A stretch of DNA of 64,000 bases from Heterohyrax brucei (taxonomy: Eukaryota; Chordata; Mammalia; Hyracoidea; Procaviidae), in the NCBI GenBank assembly GCA_028571685.1, contig CM053142.1, positions 128,022,796 to 128,086,795 of the forward strand. Reading direction: 5' to 3'. Position 1 is the first letter of the stretch. Every line of letters begins with the position of its first letter. Both the position numbers and the translations under genes were made by a program. Below are positions 35,224 to 47,300 of the stretch, one piece after another. The notes beneath the pieces are model-generated. The model saw nothing but the letters and a program-made list of their open reading frames with translations. It was not told the origin of the DNA and did no database searches.

Positions 35224-35400
35224 ACAGAGGGAAAGCATGGCCTTTGGAGTTATACAAGCATAGATTTGAACGCCAGCTTCATCTACTACCTGCTGATGGG
35301 GTACCTTGAGGAGCATCGGTCTTCCTTAACAGGCTGTGTATAGGAAAGTGCTTTGCAGAGCTCTCTGAGAGCTTGTCCTCTTTATTAGTGTCCCTTTATC
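35224..35400 (+). mobile_element. MIR SINE fragment
   Basis: gaaagcatggcctttggagt ... agatttgaacgccagcttca ... ctactacctgctgatgggg follows MIR from head to core; the 3' half is vague. Confidence 0.65.
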
Positions 35401-35589
35401 CAGAAGATAATCTACACTCGAGCGGATGCACTATCAGGCTGGACTTTGTTTACCAGCTTGTTTTTAGTCTCCTTAGTGTTTGTCCCCACCGGTCTGGCAG
35501 TTTGTTGTATTGTGGTGTCTTGCATGTTTCTGTGATGCTGGAAGCTATGCCACAAGTATTTCAAATACCAACATAGTCACCATAGTGGA

Positions 35590-35904
35590 GAGGTTTCAGA
35601 TTCCAGTCTATAACAGCCTAGAAAGAAAGTCCTGGCAATCTACTGCTGAAAATCAGTCCGTGACAACGTTACGGATCCCAGAAGAACACAGTCTGACTCC
35701 CTTGCTTTGAGCGTGTCATCAGGATATGCTCATCGTCGTTAGAGGTGGACCCAGCAAGGGTGTGCCCCTAGGTGAGAGGGATTGGCACAGCAGCCGCGGT
35801 GACAGGCTCAGATATGCTGGCAATTTGGAGGTGACGCGGGACCAGGCCACATTTTGTTCTGTTGTACCTAAGGCTGTTGTGAGTTGGAGCAGACTTGATG
35901 CTGA
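35590..35904 (+). mobile_element. RTE-tailed SINE and RTE 3' fragments, first unit
   Basis: 35590-35700 resembles the body of the second SINE family (agaaagtcctggcaatctac, tgaaaatcagtcc). 35705-35904 is an RTE 3' tail (gtgtcatcaggatatgctca ... gcgggaccaggccacatttt ... ttgtgagttggagcagactt). Confidence 0.6.
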
Positions 35905-36165
35905 GACTTTATCTCACATACTTTAGACTTGTGTTAGGAGGGACCTGTCCCTGGAGACAGACATCATGCTTAATAAAGGGGGTCAGTGGAAAAAAAGGAA
36001 GACCTCAGCAAAGTGGGTTGACTGACATCGTGGCTGCAACAGGGGGTTCAAACATAGCAGTGACTGGGGGGCTGGCACAGGACTGAGCAGTGTTTTGCTC
36101 TGTTGTACAGAGAGTCATTATGCATAGTCAGAATCAACTCGACAGCTCCTGACAGTAACAGTGAC
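35905..36165 (+). mobile_element. RTE LINE 3' end, second unit
   Basis: tctcacatactttagacttg ... ggagggacctgtccctggag ... gcacaggactgagcagtgtt ... cagaatcaactcgacagctc. It follows another RTE tail in the same orientation. It is colinear with the copy at 57.59-57.82 kb. Confidence 0.82.
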
Positions 36166-36229
36166 AACTTAGGGACTATTCAGACAGAATTTAAGAACAT
36201 TGCAGTATCTCTCATGCACAAAGAACAAA

Positions 36230-36487
36230 TGTTGTTGTCAGCAGCCTGGTCCTGCAGCTGCCCCATGGTCAGCTGTGGATCTGACGATTGTGATCCACAG
36301 AGTTTTCAGAATACATAGCCAGGCCTTCCTTCCTTGTCCATCTTAGTCTGGAAGCCCACCGAAACTGTTCAGCATCTTAGCCGTACATAAACTTCCACTG
36401 ACAGATGGATGACGGCTACATATGACCAGGAATTGAACCTGCACAGAAGGTAGAAACTCTACCGCTGAAGCGCCACTGCCTCGGTGC
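36230..36487 (-). mobile_element. second SINE family, nearly full length
   Basis: In sense orientation it has a different tRNA-like head (gaggcagtggcgcttcagcg with a ggttcaattcctgg B-box match), a body with ccagactaagatggacaag, and the tggatcacaatcgtcag and gcaggaccaggctgc tail block shared with the RTE LINE. Its head is unlike the AfroSINE head elsewhere in the window, so two SINE families use related tails. Confidence 0.75.
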
Positions 36488-37256
36488 CAATATAAACCCA
36501 TTTTATCAACATGAATTTTTCTGGGAATAGAATGTGCCTAGAAATGAGTTCTCAGAAGGTCACAAAGATCTTCTGTAATGCAGGTAACAACAGGTCTTAC
36601 ACCTCCTTTTCTGTGTCGCTTTGCGACAGCCTGGTCTCTCTTGAAAAGTAAGTCAGCCCTGTCAACTCTTTGACATTCTCAGAACATGGTGAATGTGTGT
36701 GTTTGTTCACTGGACAGTAGCCCCACAGAGACAAGACATTCAAGTATTTTCTTAAAGAGAGTCACCTAAGGAAAATACATTCTGTGTGCTCTAATTTAGA
36801 TTTAAATGGATACATTGTGAGATATTATTCCTTCCAGTTGTAATAAATGAAAATTTGTAAAGATTTGTAACACTGGGACTTTGTAAGCATAGAGAAGGTA
36901 CAGGATGGATAAGCCAGTGTCACATGGATCCAGTGACATTTTCTGTGCTCGGTTGCTGTGGTTGTATAGCAATGACTGTATTCTCTGATAGCATTAGAAA
37001 CTCTGCATGCTTTCAGTTTTTGCTGTTCATTAGAAACAAAAAACATTAGCATTTATGGTGTAGAATGGCTTCTTTTAAACCGTGGATCAACTACGTATTT
37101 ACATACCCGTGATTTTACTACCTAATGTGTCCAGCTAGAACTGCAGTGTGCAAGATTTGCCTTCATGAGAGTATCAACCTGTGGGTTTTCTTTCAAATTA
37201 GGGGTCATCATGTTTCCATTTTCTCTGTGAAAGAGCACCCCCCCCCAAATGACCTG
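36488..37256. other. no gene recognised
   Basis: Unique-looking DNA ending in a short C run (about 37238-37246). Confidence 0.4.
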
Positions 37257-37432
37257 CAGACACAGTGGTGAACTCTTCACTGATAACTAAAAGGTAGAAC
37301 CATCAGCTGCACGAGGAAAGACCTGGTCATCTCCTCCGTTAAAGATTCACAGCCTTGGAAACCCTATGAGGCAGATGGCCTCAGTCCTGCAGGGTTGCTT
37401 TGAGTCAGGATTGATTGGCACACAGCAACAGC
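37257..37432 (+). mobile_element. AfroSINE, long form, diverged
   Basis: gacacagtggtgaactcttc ... cgaggaaagacctggtcatc ... ccttggaaaccctatgaggc ... tgagtcaggattgattggca. Confidence 0.88.
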
Positions 37433-39469
37433 TGATGGGCAGAATGAAAGAGCTTTTTGTTCTGAGGCTTACCTTTGTTCACTGGAATGAAAATTTATGT
37501 GTTGAAAGTGATGTCCATACAGGTTAAGGAACTGGGAAGATAGAAACTTAACTTGGAGCCTGGCATCATTCACGCTGTTGTCTTGGTTTTCTCAGCTTCT
37601 CCCTGAAGGCCTGCCCGAATGATACGCAGAGGTGTCGGGAGACTCTGACTTGGCCCCTTCTTGGAAGCCAAGCACTTGTGGAACTTGGAGGGATCTTGAG
37701 AGCAAGAAAGGGAAGGATTTAATTCCCTTCCCAGGTGATCAGAGGAGAATGCAGAGGAACAAGTTATCAGGCCCAGGGTGTGATGAAAAGTGACTTCTGA
37801 ATGGAATGGCAACCAAACCTGTTGCTGTAGGTCAAAGTGTCAGCTTCACTGCCTCCTAGGAGAATAGCACTTAAAGAGCGGGTGCGGCTTAGTATCCAGA
37901 AGGTGCGCTTAATGGTTGAGTCTCTTAGGGAACCAATCCAGAACTTTACAGTGTTGGACCATTCGAGTTATTTCTTGTTAGCTCTGTGTTCTATCTGATG
38001 GCAAACAACAGGTTGAAAAAATTAGCTTAATTTTAAGATTATATGAAAGATAAGGAATATTATCAGTTTTTAGAACTATCATGTCAGTTGCTCATCAGTA
38101 AACATAGTTCATTGTTATTTATTAGATGGGTGCTGTCAGTTATTGGACAGTAGCCTGGTAGCCATCTTTGCACAAAGTAGCTCGTCGAAAATTTGTTGAA
38201 TGAAGTCTCCTTCCCAGAAATATCTGCATAATTACAGTGTGTTGTACATGCTTGTTAGAGCCTAAGGGTGTGTCTCTGAGGTTTTGTTGTTCTTCTCATC
38301 TGTCTAACACATATGTAAACATAGTAGTGTAAATACTTCCTGCTTTTATTGTAAAGAAAAGTGTATCACTTGACTCTTTTAACAGCTTAACATATCAGTG
38401 GTATTTTGTAAGCAACATGTAACTTGAAACAGGAAGAAAATTAAGTTTGCTTTTCTTGAAATTTTAGTCTGTAAGTTACTGACAGTTATTTTGGGGGAGA
38501 GGTGATTTTTGAAGAAAGTAAAGAGTTGTCTTTTTTTAAGCTGAAATCTAGTTGGTAGTCATTAATTAAATTTAATAAAATACAGGTTTCTTTCAAAAGA
38601 AATCCCTGACAATAGTACATTTTAAAGTCTGACTCTCTTTCCCAGCAGCCCACGGTGTTTTGAAGTTAGAACAAGGGAAGTACTTTCAGTTGTAAGGCCT
38701 TGCAGGGTCGCGGTTAAAGTGCTCTAGGCGTTGCATTCGTGTTGCAGCATCATGTTACAGTAATATTATTTTAAAAAGCTACAGGGAATTCTCATACATG
38801 TCTAACACATCCAGCTTTAATGTTCACATAGCTGGATCCATTCAGCAGATGGGAATCTGTGGGTCAGATGCAGTTTGCAAGCCCCTCTTATTAAGCTATT
38901 TTACTATTAAGTAAAGATTCCTTGTTAATAGTATGAATGCGTGTGTTATTTGCTCTCTCTGTAAATCTTTTGTTCTATTCTTTTTTTTTTTCTTTGGCCT
39001 TACAAGAATGTGGGGGTGTGGGGTGGGGAGGACACCCCTATCCACAAATCAAGTGCTTTAAATAGCCAGGTCAGAGCCCAATGAAGGAAATCAGTCTAGA
39101 TAACATCTTTGTGAAATGGATGCTTATGAACTCTGCATCACACAATACAAAGGAAATTGCTATTGTCCCATGCAGGTTAGGTGAACAAAGCACATTAAAA
39201 AATCCTGTTTGGGTGGCCATGCATATTCCTGTGCAGCTGGAAATGAAACTTTGAAGGCCACAGAAATGGCAATGATTGAGCTTAAGTGACACGTGGGCAG
39301 ATTGGAAAGTGTGGGTTTTAAATTCAGAATGCAGAGCCTGGTAAGTCCTCCATCAGTGTGGTACCCAACATCTTGAAGACGGAGCCAGGCCAACCCCAGG
39401 TCGTGCTTGTCGCTGCTGCTCTTCCCACTGTCACCACTTCGCTCTGGTGCTGCGGAAGAATGTTTAGTA
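37433..39469. other. repeat-poor stretch; faint SINE trace
   Basis: aaccaaacctgttgctgtag at about 37811-37830 is a minus AfroSINE tail with no body. The rest, about 2 kb, is unique-looking. The G-rich gggggtgtggggtggggagg sits at about 39012-39031. Confidence 0.45.
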
Positions 39470-39655
39470 AGTTCTTACACTCAAGGGCTGTGCTATATAT
39501 TTAGTTGCATTAATCATATTTAATCATCTCAGCTACCCAGGGAGGTATCTGCATAATACGAATTAGGAAATTGGCGTTAAATGGCTACAAGGCCACATAA
39601 CCTGGGCGTAGCTGGGCCCAACCTGATCTTAGAAAGTCTTCCTGACGCTAAAGCC
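39470..39655 (-). mobile_element. MIR SINE fragment
   Basis: catatttaatcatctcagct ... attaggaaattggcgttaaa ... aaggccacataacctgggcg ... gctgggcccaacctgatctt follows reverse-oriented MIR. Confidence 0.65.
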
Positions 39656-39749
39656 CTCTTCTTCACTTCTGTCTTAAATTTCCTTCTGCAAAGGGAATGG
39701 ATTTCTTTAGGGTCCACTCTGGCTGTGAGGTTTTATTTTATTTTATTTT

Positions 39750-39815
39750 GGAGGGGGTGCTAACTCAACGTGAGTCAGAATAGACTCAATGGCAACAGGT
39801 TTTTCGTTTTTACCT
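39750..39815 (+). mobile_element. AfroSINE 3' tail fragment
   Basis: gtgagtcagaatagactcaa and tggcaacaggtttttcgttt; only the tail is present. Confidence 0.7.
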
Positions 39816-40395
39816 CTCACACAGTGAGTCGATTTCCTTAGGGGAGATTTTTTCCAAGGCCAGAGGCTGCCTCTGTAATGCCCCAAAGCAGCTTTGGTAT
39901 CCTGGAAGCAGCAACTACAGTCAAAGAGAGCACCTTCCAAACATCCTTCCTTTATGAAAAAACAAATAAATAAAAAGAAGTGGCTTCCACCACCAACAGT
40001 TCCTTCCAGCCCCAAAGATTAGAGATACCTGCAGAAATCTGGCAGTAAGCCCAGACATACCAGAACATGTATTGTCTAGAGCCAAGGATTTGAATACTGC
40101 CACATCTACAGAGAGGCAGCGTCCCGTTTCAATAGACAACTTGTTCACAGAGCAGGGACACTCCTGCTGAACAGCCATGGAGTCAAGAGAGCAACATCGA
40201 ACAAAGAGAGTAGTTACTCCTGGCAGCCAAAGGCTCCAGCTCACCCTCAGGTTCTGCTCTTCCTCCGTCTGACCGGGTGGAACTCTGGCTGAGTCTGATT
40301 AAAAATCAGTAGACATTCAGTCCGCTCACAGAATGTGGGCAGAAGCTCTTGTTAGTTATTTACTGCCCGTCTCTGGAATCCCTTTTGGACATGAC
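39816..40395. other. no gene or repeat recognised
   Basis: Opposite-strand ORFs of 90-107 aa extend into the SINE tail; not genes. Confidence 0.4.
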
Positions 40396-41060
40396 CAATG
40401 AATTACAGCTGGTTTTTAGGCAGCCTGGTACCTTCCTTAGCTCACTGTCAGGAACAGCTACACCCTTCGGTCCACGGTGGAATGAAGTTCAATCTGGGTT
40501 TACCAGAACAAGGTTCCAGACAGAGTAGGACAGCAGAGACCCCTGACACCAACTTCATAATAACTGTAAAACTGAAACATGTACTCTGTACAGAGGGGGC
40601 TCTTCTTGCCCTAACTTCTCTGAAACAGCTTGACAAGGGCACAGGTTTGATGCATGAGTCCAGAGGAATCCTAGGAAGCCCGCCCTCGGAGACAAACCAG
40701 CAGGAGGAACCGTGCAGTGTGCCGACACAGACTGTGGTTGCTCTTCTCTGTGTGTTCCACATCTTCCTGTATCCCAGGGAGCTGTGCTTCGCTTGACCCA
40801 GAGGTACATCCGATCCACCTGAGCCTGTCAGGGTGGTCACTTGTACAGCAGATCTGGCCTGCTGAGGATGGAGGGGAAACCTGCTTGGACTGGGCAAAGA
40901 GAACTGGACGTTGTCGTGTGTGGACGTGTCACCAGAAACTGGTATGCGCATCCTGTGACCCTGGAAACAACAGATCTAGGATGGCAGAGCCGAAAGATGG
41001 AAAGGCTCTTAAGCCCCACAGATGATGCCGGCCTGCTGAATTAGCCACCTCTGAAGACTC
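40396..41060. other. GC-richer block with long overlapping ORFs, origin unclear
   Basis: Long ORFs cross here on both strands (132 aa + at 40398-40796; 167 aa - at 40448-40951; 102 aa + at 40717-41025). Overlap in several frames suggests low stop density, not coding. ggatggcagagccgaaagat at about 40979-40998 resembles old LTR-type repeats of mammals, but this is weak. It could be an eroded LTR or unique DNA. Confidence 0.35.
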
Positions 41061-41232
41061 AGCATCTCCAGGCTTCTTGTTACATTTAGCTCACTAATGT
41101 CCTTCAGTCAGTTTGGGTTGGGATCACCTATTGCAGCCCAAAAAGCATGTAAGAGGGATTTTCTTAGGTGGGATCCTTGAGATTTGTCAGAATTCATTAT
41201 CAGTGTTCTCATAAATTGGCTTAGTTTACGTT

Positions 41233-41427
41233 AACCAGTTGCCATCAAGTCAGCTCGGCCTCATGATTTAGCAGAGTACAACAGTCCTCCACAGGGCTTT
41301 CAGGGGCTGATTTTTCAGAAACAGGTCACCAGGCTTTTCTCCCAGGACACCTCTGGATTCTCTTACACCTCCAGCCTTACCGTTGGCAGCTGAGGGTGTT
41401 CATCTTTTTACCACCCAGGATCCCCAC
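41233..41427 (-). mobile_element. AfroSINE, long form
   Basis: aaccagttgccatcaagtca ... ggggctgatttttcagaaac ... tctcccaggacacctctgga ... ccacccaggatcccc. Confidence 0.92.
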
Positions 41428-41680
41428 TCAAGTACACTGATCTACAGGAAAGAGAGACAAGCAAAATTGTGCTTAACATGTCTCATCATGTTTTCAAAAT
41501 ATATTCACGTACTTTTTCCCATGGTTGCATCTCGGAAAAAAAGTAGCACTTTTATGTTGACTCCTGCCGTGCTGGAGGGAAGAACAACTTGTGCAAGCAT
41601 TAGGTTCTCATAGCAGTATTAAGAGTACAGCCTGGGCTACCACTTGCTTGTTGTAAAATTTACCTAGAATTTTGTATCAG

Positions 41681-41726
41681 AAACCCTGGTGGAGTCTAGG
41701 AATCAGCCCTTCTAACAGCACCTAAG
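41681..41726 (+). mobile_element. AfroSINE head fragment
   Basis: gaaaccctggtggagtctag, then an unrelated short stretch. It directly precedes a second copy. Confidence 0.5.
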
Positions 41727-41936
41727 GAGCCCTGCTGGTGTGGGGCTTATCTGCCCTACTGCTGACTGCAGAAAGGTTTATAGTGGGAATCCACCCAGGG
41801 GCTCTGCACAAGAATGACCTGGTGATCTGCTACCATAAAGATTACAGCCTAGAAAGCCCAGTGGGGCAGCTCTTCTCTGTCTGTCCCATAGGGTCACTAG
41901 GAGTTGAAATCAGCTCTACCGCACACGACAACATCA
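41727..41936 (+). mobile_element. AfroSINE, long form
   Basis: aaggagccctgctggtgtgg ... gaatgacctggtgatctgct ... agattacagcctagaaagcc ... gtcactaggagttgaaatca. Confidence 0.93.
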
Positions 41937-43263
41937 GCGCCTTTCTCCCAGATCTGTGAAAGCTGTCGCTTATTGCTTGGAGTTAGAAGAAGAGAGAGAC
42001 TTCTTCCAGGCAGTGAGGGAGTTTAGAAATAAGTCAGAAACATTTTTCAAATATATAGTCTGTGCAAAAGACAGGTGTTTTAGGGGCTGAGGCAGGTGGG
42101 TGGGCAGTTTCCCTGTTGGTAAAGACTCCGGGAATTTTCCATTGGAGGCGTGTTCTGCTCAGGGTTTGTGAACACAGCTTCCCTGAGTTTGGAGCATGAA
42201 GTGGTCAGCGTCAATCGCTTGACTTGTAATTGTGCCTTAATGTAAATATATATAAATATTATACATATATGTGTAGGCTTTAAATGGAGTGTTTTAAATG
42301 ACTCCCTCTGTATGGGAATGTGTATTTATATATATATCATGAGTAAAATATAAGTGTCATGGGTGGTCACATTCCAAAGAAATGAACACATGTACAGCCG
42401 CATCAGAATGCAGAGTAAGAAGAGGAAAAGGGATTAAAGGCAGGAGAAGTGCAAATTCGTAGAGAACAGAGCCACAGAGAAGAGGAGAGGTGTCTGATGA
42501 TGCACATGGGGCCAGGGTACCGCACTGTTCTGGCATCATGTGAAAAGCAAGCATCTGTATTTCTCCTCACACTTCAATCACAAACAGTAACATAGCCATC
42601 TATGAGATTATAAACCACATAGGGACCATGTCCCTGTATTTCCAGCGGCACAGATGCCACAGAATTTATAGCTAACATCAGTAACGTAATCAAATGGGAG
42701 AGCAAATGATAATCAGGGGAGAAACAACCAAAAAAAAAAAAAACACAGAAATAACTTACTAATATTTGTCTGAGAAATTTTAGTATCCTTCACTAATTTT
42801 CTTCATAAGAATTTTTTTAAGGAATAACAATACTTAAGGTATTAAGGATTGTGTATGTAGAGAAGAATGGCATGATGGGATTTTTACTTTTATAGAAATC
42901 TAACAAGCAAGATGCTATTTATACTCCTAAGGTATCTTGAACTTCTTGACAGGAAAATTTTTTTTCAGAGCATAAAAGCCAAGCATAAAGCTATTGTAAA
43001 AATAGTTTTCTAGTGCTGATTTTGTTATTTAAATATATTAGAAGCATTATTAAACTGAGATCTTTAAAATTGTTACTTTATAATGCAATTTTTTTTATTT
43101 GAGCATTCTGTGAAATTGTAGTATCAGAACACTCAGTTTTTATTATCAGAAAAAAAGAATGCTGTTTTTATAGATGAGAGAGGATGGTTGAACACAGTAA
43201 TGATTTTTCACAAGGAAAATAAAAACACAGAATAAGTTGCCTAATTCCCTCGATTCTCTTCTG
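41937..43263. other. AT-rich, repeat-poor, nothing recognised
   Basis: Holds an alternating TA-rich tract (42243-42275 and 42323-42340) and an A14 run at about 42730-42743. No gene is supported. Confidence 0.45.
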
Positions 43264-43500
43264 GAGCTGTGTGGTAGAATGGGAAGGACTGAAGACATGG
43301 AGCCACGTGACCTGGGTTGAAGTTATGACTCTGTTCTAAACTGACCTTGTAATCTTTTGGGAGTCATTTGTCATCTTTAGGATTCTGTTTGTTCATGTGT
43401 GAATCTGAACAGCAGTACATCCTTCAGATGGTTATTGTGAGGGCTAAATTAGACTCATTAGAATCACTTTGTAAACTACATATTACTGTATTATTATCAT
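43264..43500 (+). mobile_element. MIR SINE
   Basis: gtgtggtagaatgggaagga ... gacctgggttgaagttatga ... gggagtcatttgtcatcttt ... gttattgtgagggctaaatt follows MIR from head to tail. Confidence 0.75.
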
Positions 43501-44825
43501 ATGATCAATGTAAACAGAAACAAGGAGTCATATCTCATTCTTAATTGTGATTAAAGAATGCTTGATTCAGTGAATGTGATCCTAAAGCCAAGTTCAGCCA
43601 GACATTTCTGGAATCTTTTAAACACAGATAAGTACCTTTAAGATAATGAGACGCCAGTTCCAGAAGCATTAATTTTGTAAAAATTAATCTGAGTCTGGTA
43701 GTTTGGGGGTTGCCTGAGTCTCACTTGAATCTGAAGCAGAGTAGGCTTTGGAGAGAACTTCAGTGAAATGTTTGGTTTTCTGAAAAGGAATGGAGATACT
43801 TTAATTTACAGATTATGAAGAAAGAGATACCAGTCCAGAGAAAACCTAGAGGGAGGGTGTGGGAAGAGAAGGTATCATCTGGGAAGGCAGAGGCTCTGGG
43901 AGCCCCCTGGAACTGTTGAGAATGTGGAAGGAAGAACAGTCACTTCCACCACTGTTTGCAAAGTTCAAAGATACAAGCTAATGTTCAGGAATAGTTAACT
44001 TTTCTCAGATTGAGTATTAAACTTCCTCCAAGGAAAACAACTCAACTGCTAAAGTCAGCCCTAAACCGGTGCCAAAAAATATTGCTAAATTAGGGTCCTA
44101 GCAGAGATATGACTCAGTTAAGTGTCACAGAGCTCTCAACCCATAAACTATCCCTTTGTAGTCCTTGAGAACATGAGAGATTACAAATAAATCTACTGAC
44201 TCTTTCCTTAAGGAGACGAAATGCCAAAAATCATGATTCAGCCTTTTAAATTGAGTTTCCTACTACTATGGCTGCAGGGAAATACTAGATACCCAAATCA
44301 TTTTGTAAAACAATTTTTAAATGTTTTAGTCTAAGACCAGGACAAATGCTTTTAGGAATAAGGAAATCTGTGGACTAATTCTAAGTCTCTTTAATTGAAA
44401 TTAGTTAGAACTATTTTTTTAAAATCATGTTATTTCTATCATAAGCTTACAGACAAGCACATAAGGAAAGGTATACATGTTATGTACAAAATAGGGTGTG
44501 TAAAATTTAAGTCCAAACCCAGTTGAACCAAAGTAGATCTGAATAATGGGTCACACGTTAAGAAGATGTATGTTTTAAATGGACTTTCAAGTACGTCACC
44601 AACAAATTTACAATATTAGTTATTGCTGGCCTCCAATAGTATTTAATGAACTTCTGTTATTTCATAAATACCCATTTTTCATCTAATACCAAACAGTAGT
44701 TTTCTTTCTGGCCATGAGTTGACATTAGCTAAAGCTTGAACCTGGACCACAGATTCTAAGTCTATGCATGTGATTTGTTTATTCATTTTCCTTTGGTGCT
44801 GTTAACCATATGTGTTTGTGCAACA
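43501..44825. other. AT-rich, repeat-poor, nothing recognised
   Basis: No lineage-specific repeat, exon signal or ORF worth naming in 1.3 kb. Confidence 0.45.
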
Positions 44826-44994
44826 ACCGAAAACATCAAGTCCATTGCTGTCAAGTGGATTCCCACTTACAGGGACCCTAGCACACAGTAGAACTGCTCC
44901 ATAGAGTTTCCCAGGAGCAAGTACCTGGTGAATTCAAACAGCTGACCTTTTGGTTAGCAAGCCAACACTTAACCACTATGCCACCAGGGTGACC
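44826..44994 (-). mobile_element. AfroSINE, short form
   Basis: caagtccattgctgtcaagt ... acagtagaactgctccatag ... ctatgccaccagggtgac. Confidence 0.94.
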
Positions 44995-45984
44995 TATATT
45001 TCTGAACATTTCTATGCAGAGACAAAACTATATGTAAAGACAGTAAATAAACAGATTTGAATGTTTTTGAAAACTTCTAGGTTAAGACAGTAGGACTGAA
45101 ACAAATTATTCCTTTTCTATGAAGTAGTATTAATCTCACAGTGTTTACTTGGTTTCTTCACATAAAGGTGAATTTTTTTGCCCCCAAATCCCAGAGAATC
45201 ATAAAAATTGGGATGAAATGTTGGCTGACGAGATGCTGGAGACGTTTTTCTGACCTGTGCGTGCCTACGCACCTCAGAATGCATTCTGTTCCCCAAACAC
45301 GTGGTAACTCAGGACACTGGTATATCACTTTAAAACCAGGGATTGGTTGACATCACTACTCCCTGTAACTGTGTTCTTTTGTTGCCTTTTTTTCTCAAAG
45401 TATAAGCTTAACTATAACCTTTAATTTTCCAAAATGAAAATAAAGAAAATTTCCTCACTACCTACTTTTCTTTGTGATAGGGAAGAAGTGGTATTTTTCC
45501 TCTCCCTCTCTCTAGTCTTAAGATTCCTTCTTGTGTGAACTTCTCTCTTCTTCCTTATTTGTCCCCATAAAGTCATTCATTTCTTGCTTCTTTCCTCCAA
45601 TTATCTGTCTCTCTAATCTGATGACTGTGGCTGTGTAACACACTTAAGCCCACTCTGTAGAATTAATGAAAATCGCGTGTTGTACTCTAATGTCTGTTTC
45701 ATAACTTGCTTCTCTTAATCTTGAGACCAGGAAATATTTTTTACTCCTTTTGTGGACCCAGTCCCTGCCTCACGTATAAGTTACTGAGTGTCAATTAGCA
45801 CTTGATAAGCCAATGAAAAACTTTATCAGGTCAGATTACAAAAAGATGGATTTTGAAATTAATCAGCTTACTTGTTTGTTTGTTTTTTAAAGGGTTCTCC
45901 GTTAATCTGTTTCCTTCAATTGAAGATGTCTAAAAGACACCCAAGGGAACATAGGGACTTCACGTATCTCCACATCTGCCCTTA
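44995..45984. other. no gene recognised
   Basis: Unique-looking DNA; a TTTG-type run (tgtttgtttgttttttaaag) ends at about 45892. Confidence 0.4.
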
Positions 45985-46020
45985 TGAGGGGATCGACTCG
46001 ATGGCAGTGGGTCACTCATT
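45985..46020 (+). mobile_element. AfroSINE 3' tail fragment
   Basis: gatcgactcgatggcagtgg, with intact CpG sites, is the tail alone. Confidence 0.65.
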
Positions 46021-46061
46021 GGAACACAAAGTTGGGTTGATGTCTGTCTGTAAAGGCAGAT

Positions 46062-46272
46062 TGAGGAGCTCTGTTGCTCAGTGGTTATGCACTTGGCTGC
46101 TAACCAAAAAGATCAATGGTTTGAGCCCACCAGCCATTCCTCAAGAGGAAGATTTGGTGATCTGCTTCTGTATAGATTACTACCTAGGAAACAAACCCCA
46201 TTGGGCAGTTCTGTTCTGTCACACAATGCCTCTGTATTTTGAAAAGTGACTCGATGGTATCTAACAACCAAA
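46062..46272 (+). mobile_element. AfroSINE, long form
   Basis: aggagctctgttgctcagtg ... ccaaaaagatcaatggtttg ... gatttggtgatctgcttctg ... tgactcgatggtatctaaca. Confidence 0.93.
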
Positions 46273-46704
46273 GAAAAGCAGACTGTGGCTCTTTTCTCAT
46301 CCTCTAACAGATGAAATGAGGCCAGCAGTGAGGGCATTTTGGTATAATAATCCTATAAATACTTTTGGAATGGTATTGACTGTAATCATTTGTGTTAAAT
46401 TCTAAGAATAAAAACCAAGTAAAACATAAAGAATGCCTCGCCTTCCCCTAGTACCAAGCAGAAATTCCAGAGATTTTGCCAAAACTCCCCATAGATTTAT
46501 CACTTCTTGTAAGACTTTGTATAGAGAAGTACAAAATCCCTCAGCACTGGAAGAGCCAGATGTTACTGTCAAATTGTAACCATCCATGCCTACACATGTA
46601 CACATTTCACAGAGTCATCTCTAAGTGTTCACAGGAGGCACAGAGATACAAGTGATGACCCAAACCAACCATCACTCAGCTCAAGGAAAATTGCCACCAG
46701 TGAG
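46273..46704. other. no gene or repeat recognised
   Basis: Nothing supported. Confidence 0.4.
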
Positions 46705-46882
46705 TCATGGTAGTGGGTGGTGAAGAGGCTTAAAATGCGCTCAATTGCTAATGGAAAGGTCGGAAGTATGAGTCCACCAGAGGAAACTCAGAGGAAAGGC
46801 CTGGTGATCTGCTTTCACCGTGACACCATGGGGGTCACCATAAGTCAGATTCGACTCAGCAAACAAGTGGCAGTGAAGCAGA
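46705..46882 (+). mobile_element. AfroSINE, long form, diverged
   Basis: tcatggtagtgggtggtgaa ... ggcctggtgatctgctttca ... taagtcagattcgactcagc. Confidence 0.85.
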
Positions 46883-46939
46883 TGGTTACTCATCTTCCCT
46901 GAAGCCTCCACCACTAGAGGGCAGAGTGGATCTCAGCTG

Positions 46940-47040
46940 AAACCCACTGCTGGCTCGTGCATTCCTCCTCCTGGCGGCCCTATGGGACGGAGTAGAACTG
47001 CACTGTCTTACCGAGGAAGCCACTGAAACGGCAGGACTTC
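46940..47040 (-). mobile_element. AfroSINE fragment, tail and core
   Basis: aacccactgctggctcgtgc ... gacggagtagaactgcactg. The head is lost. Confidence 0.65.
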
Positions 47041-47090
47041 CAGGCCAAGAAGACTCGTCTATGCAATAGGAATGTCATTAGTGTAATTCT

Positions 47091-47300
47091 AAAAGCAACC
47101 TAACTGCTCTGCAGTCAATTCCAACTCGTGGTGAGCCGATGTGTGTAGGTGTAGAACCGTGCCGCCCAGGGCTTTCAGTGGCTGATTTTTCAGATGTGGA
47201 TTGCCAGGTCTTTCTTCCAAGATGCCTTTGGGTGGACTCGAACCTCCACTCTTTTGGTTAGCAGTTCAGTGTGTAAATGTTTGTGCTACTCGGCAGAGCC
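47091..47300 (-). mobile_element. AfroSINE, long form
   Basis: aaaagcaacctaactgctct ... gtggctgatttttcagatgt ... ccaagatgcctttgggtgga ... tttgtgctactcggcagagc. Confidence 0.9.

Noticed and set aside
45872-46249. 125-aa plus ORF
   Set aside because: Its second half is a long-form AfroSINE and its first half has no recognisable domain.
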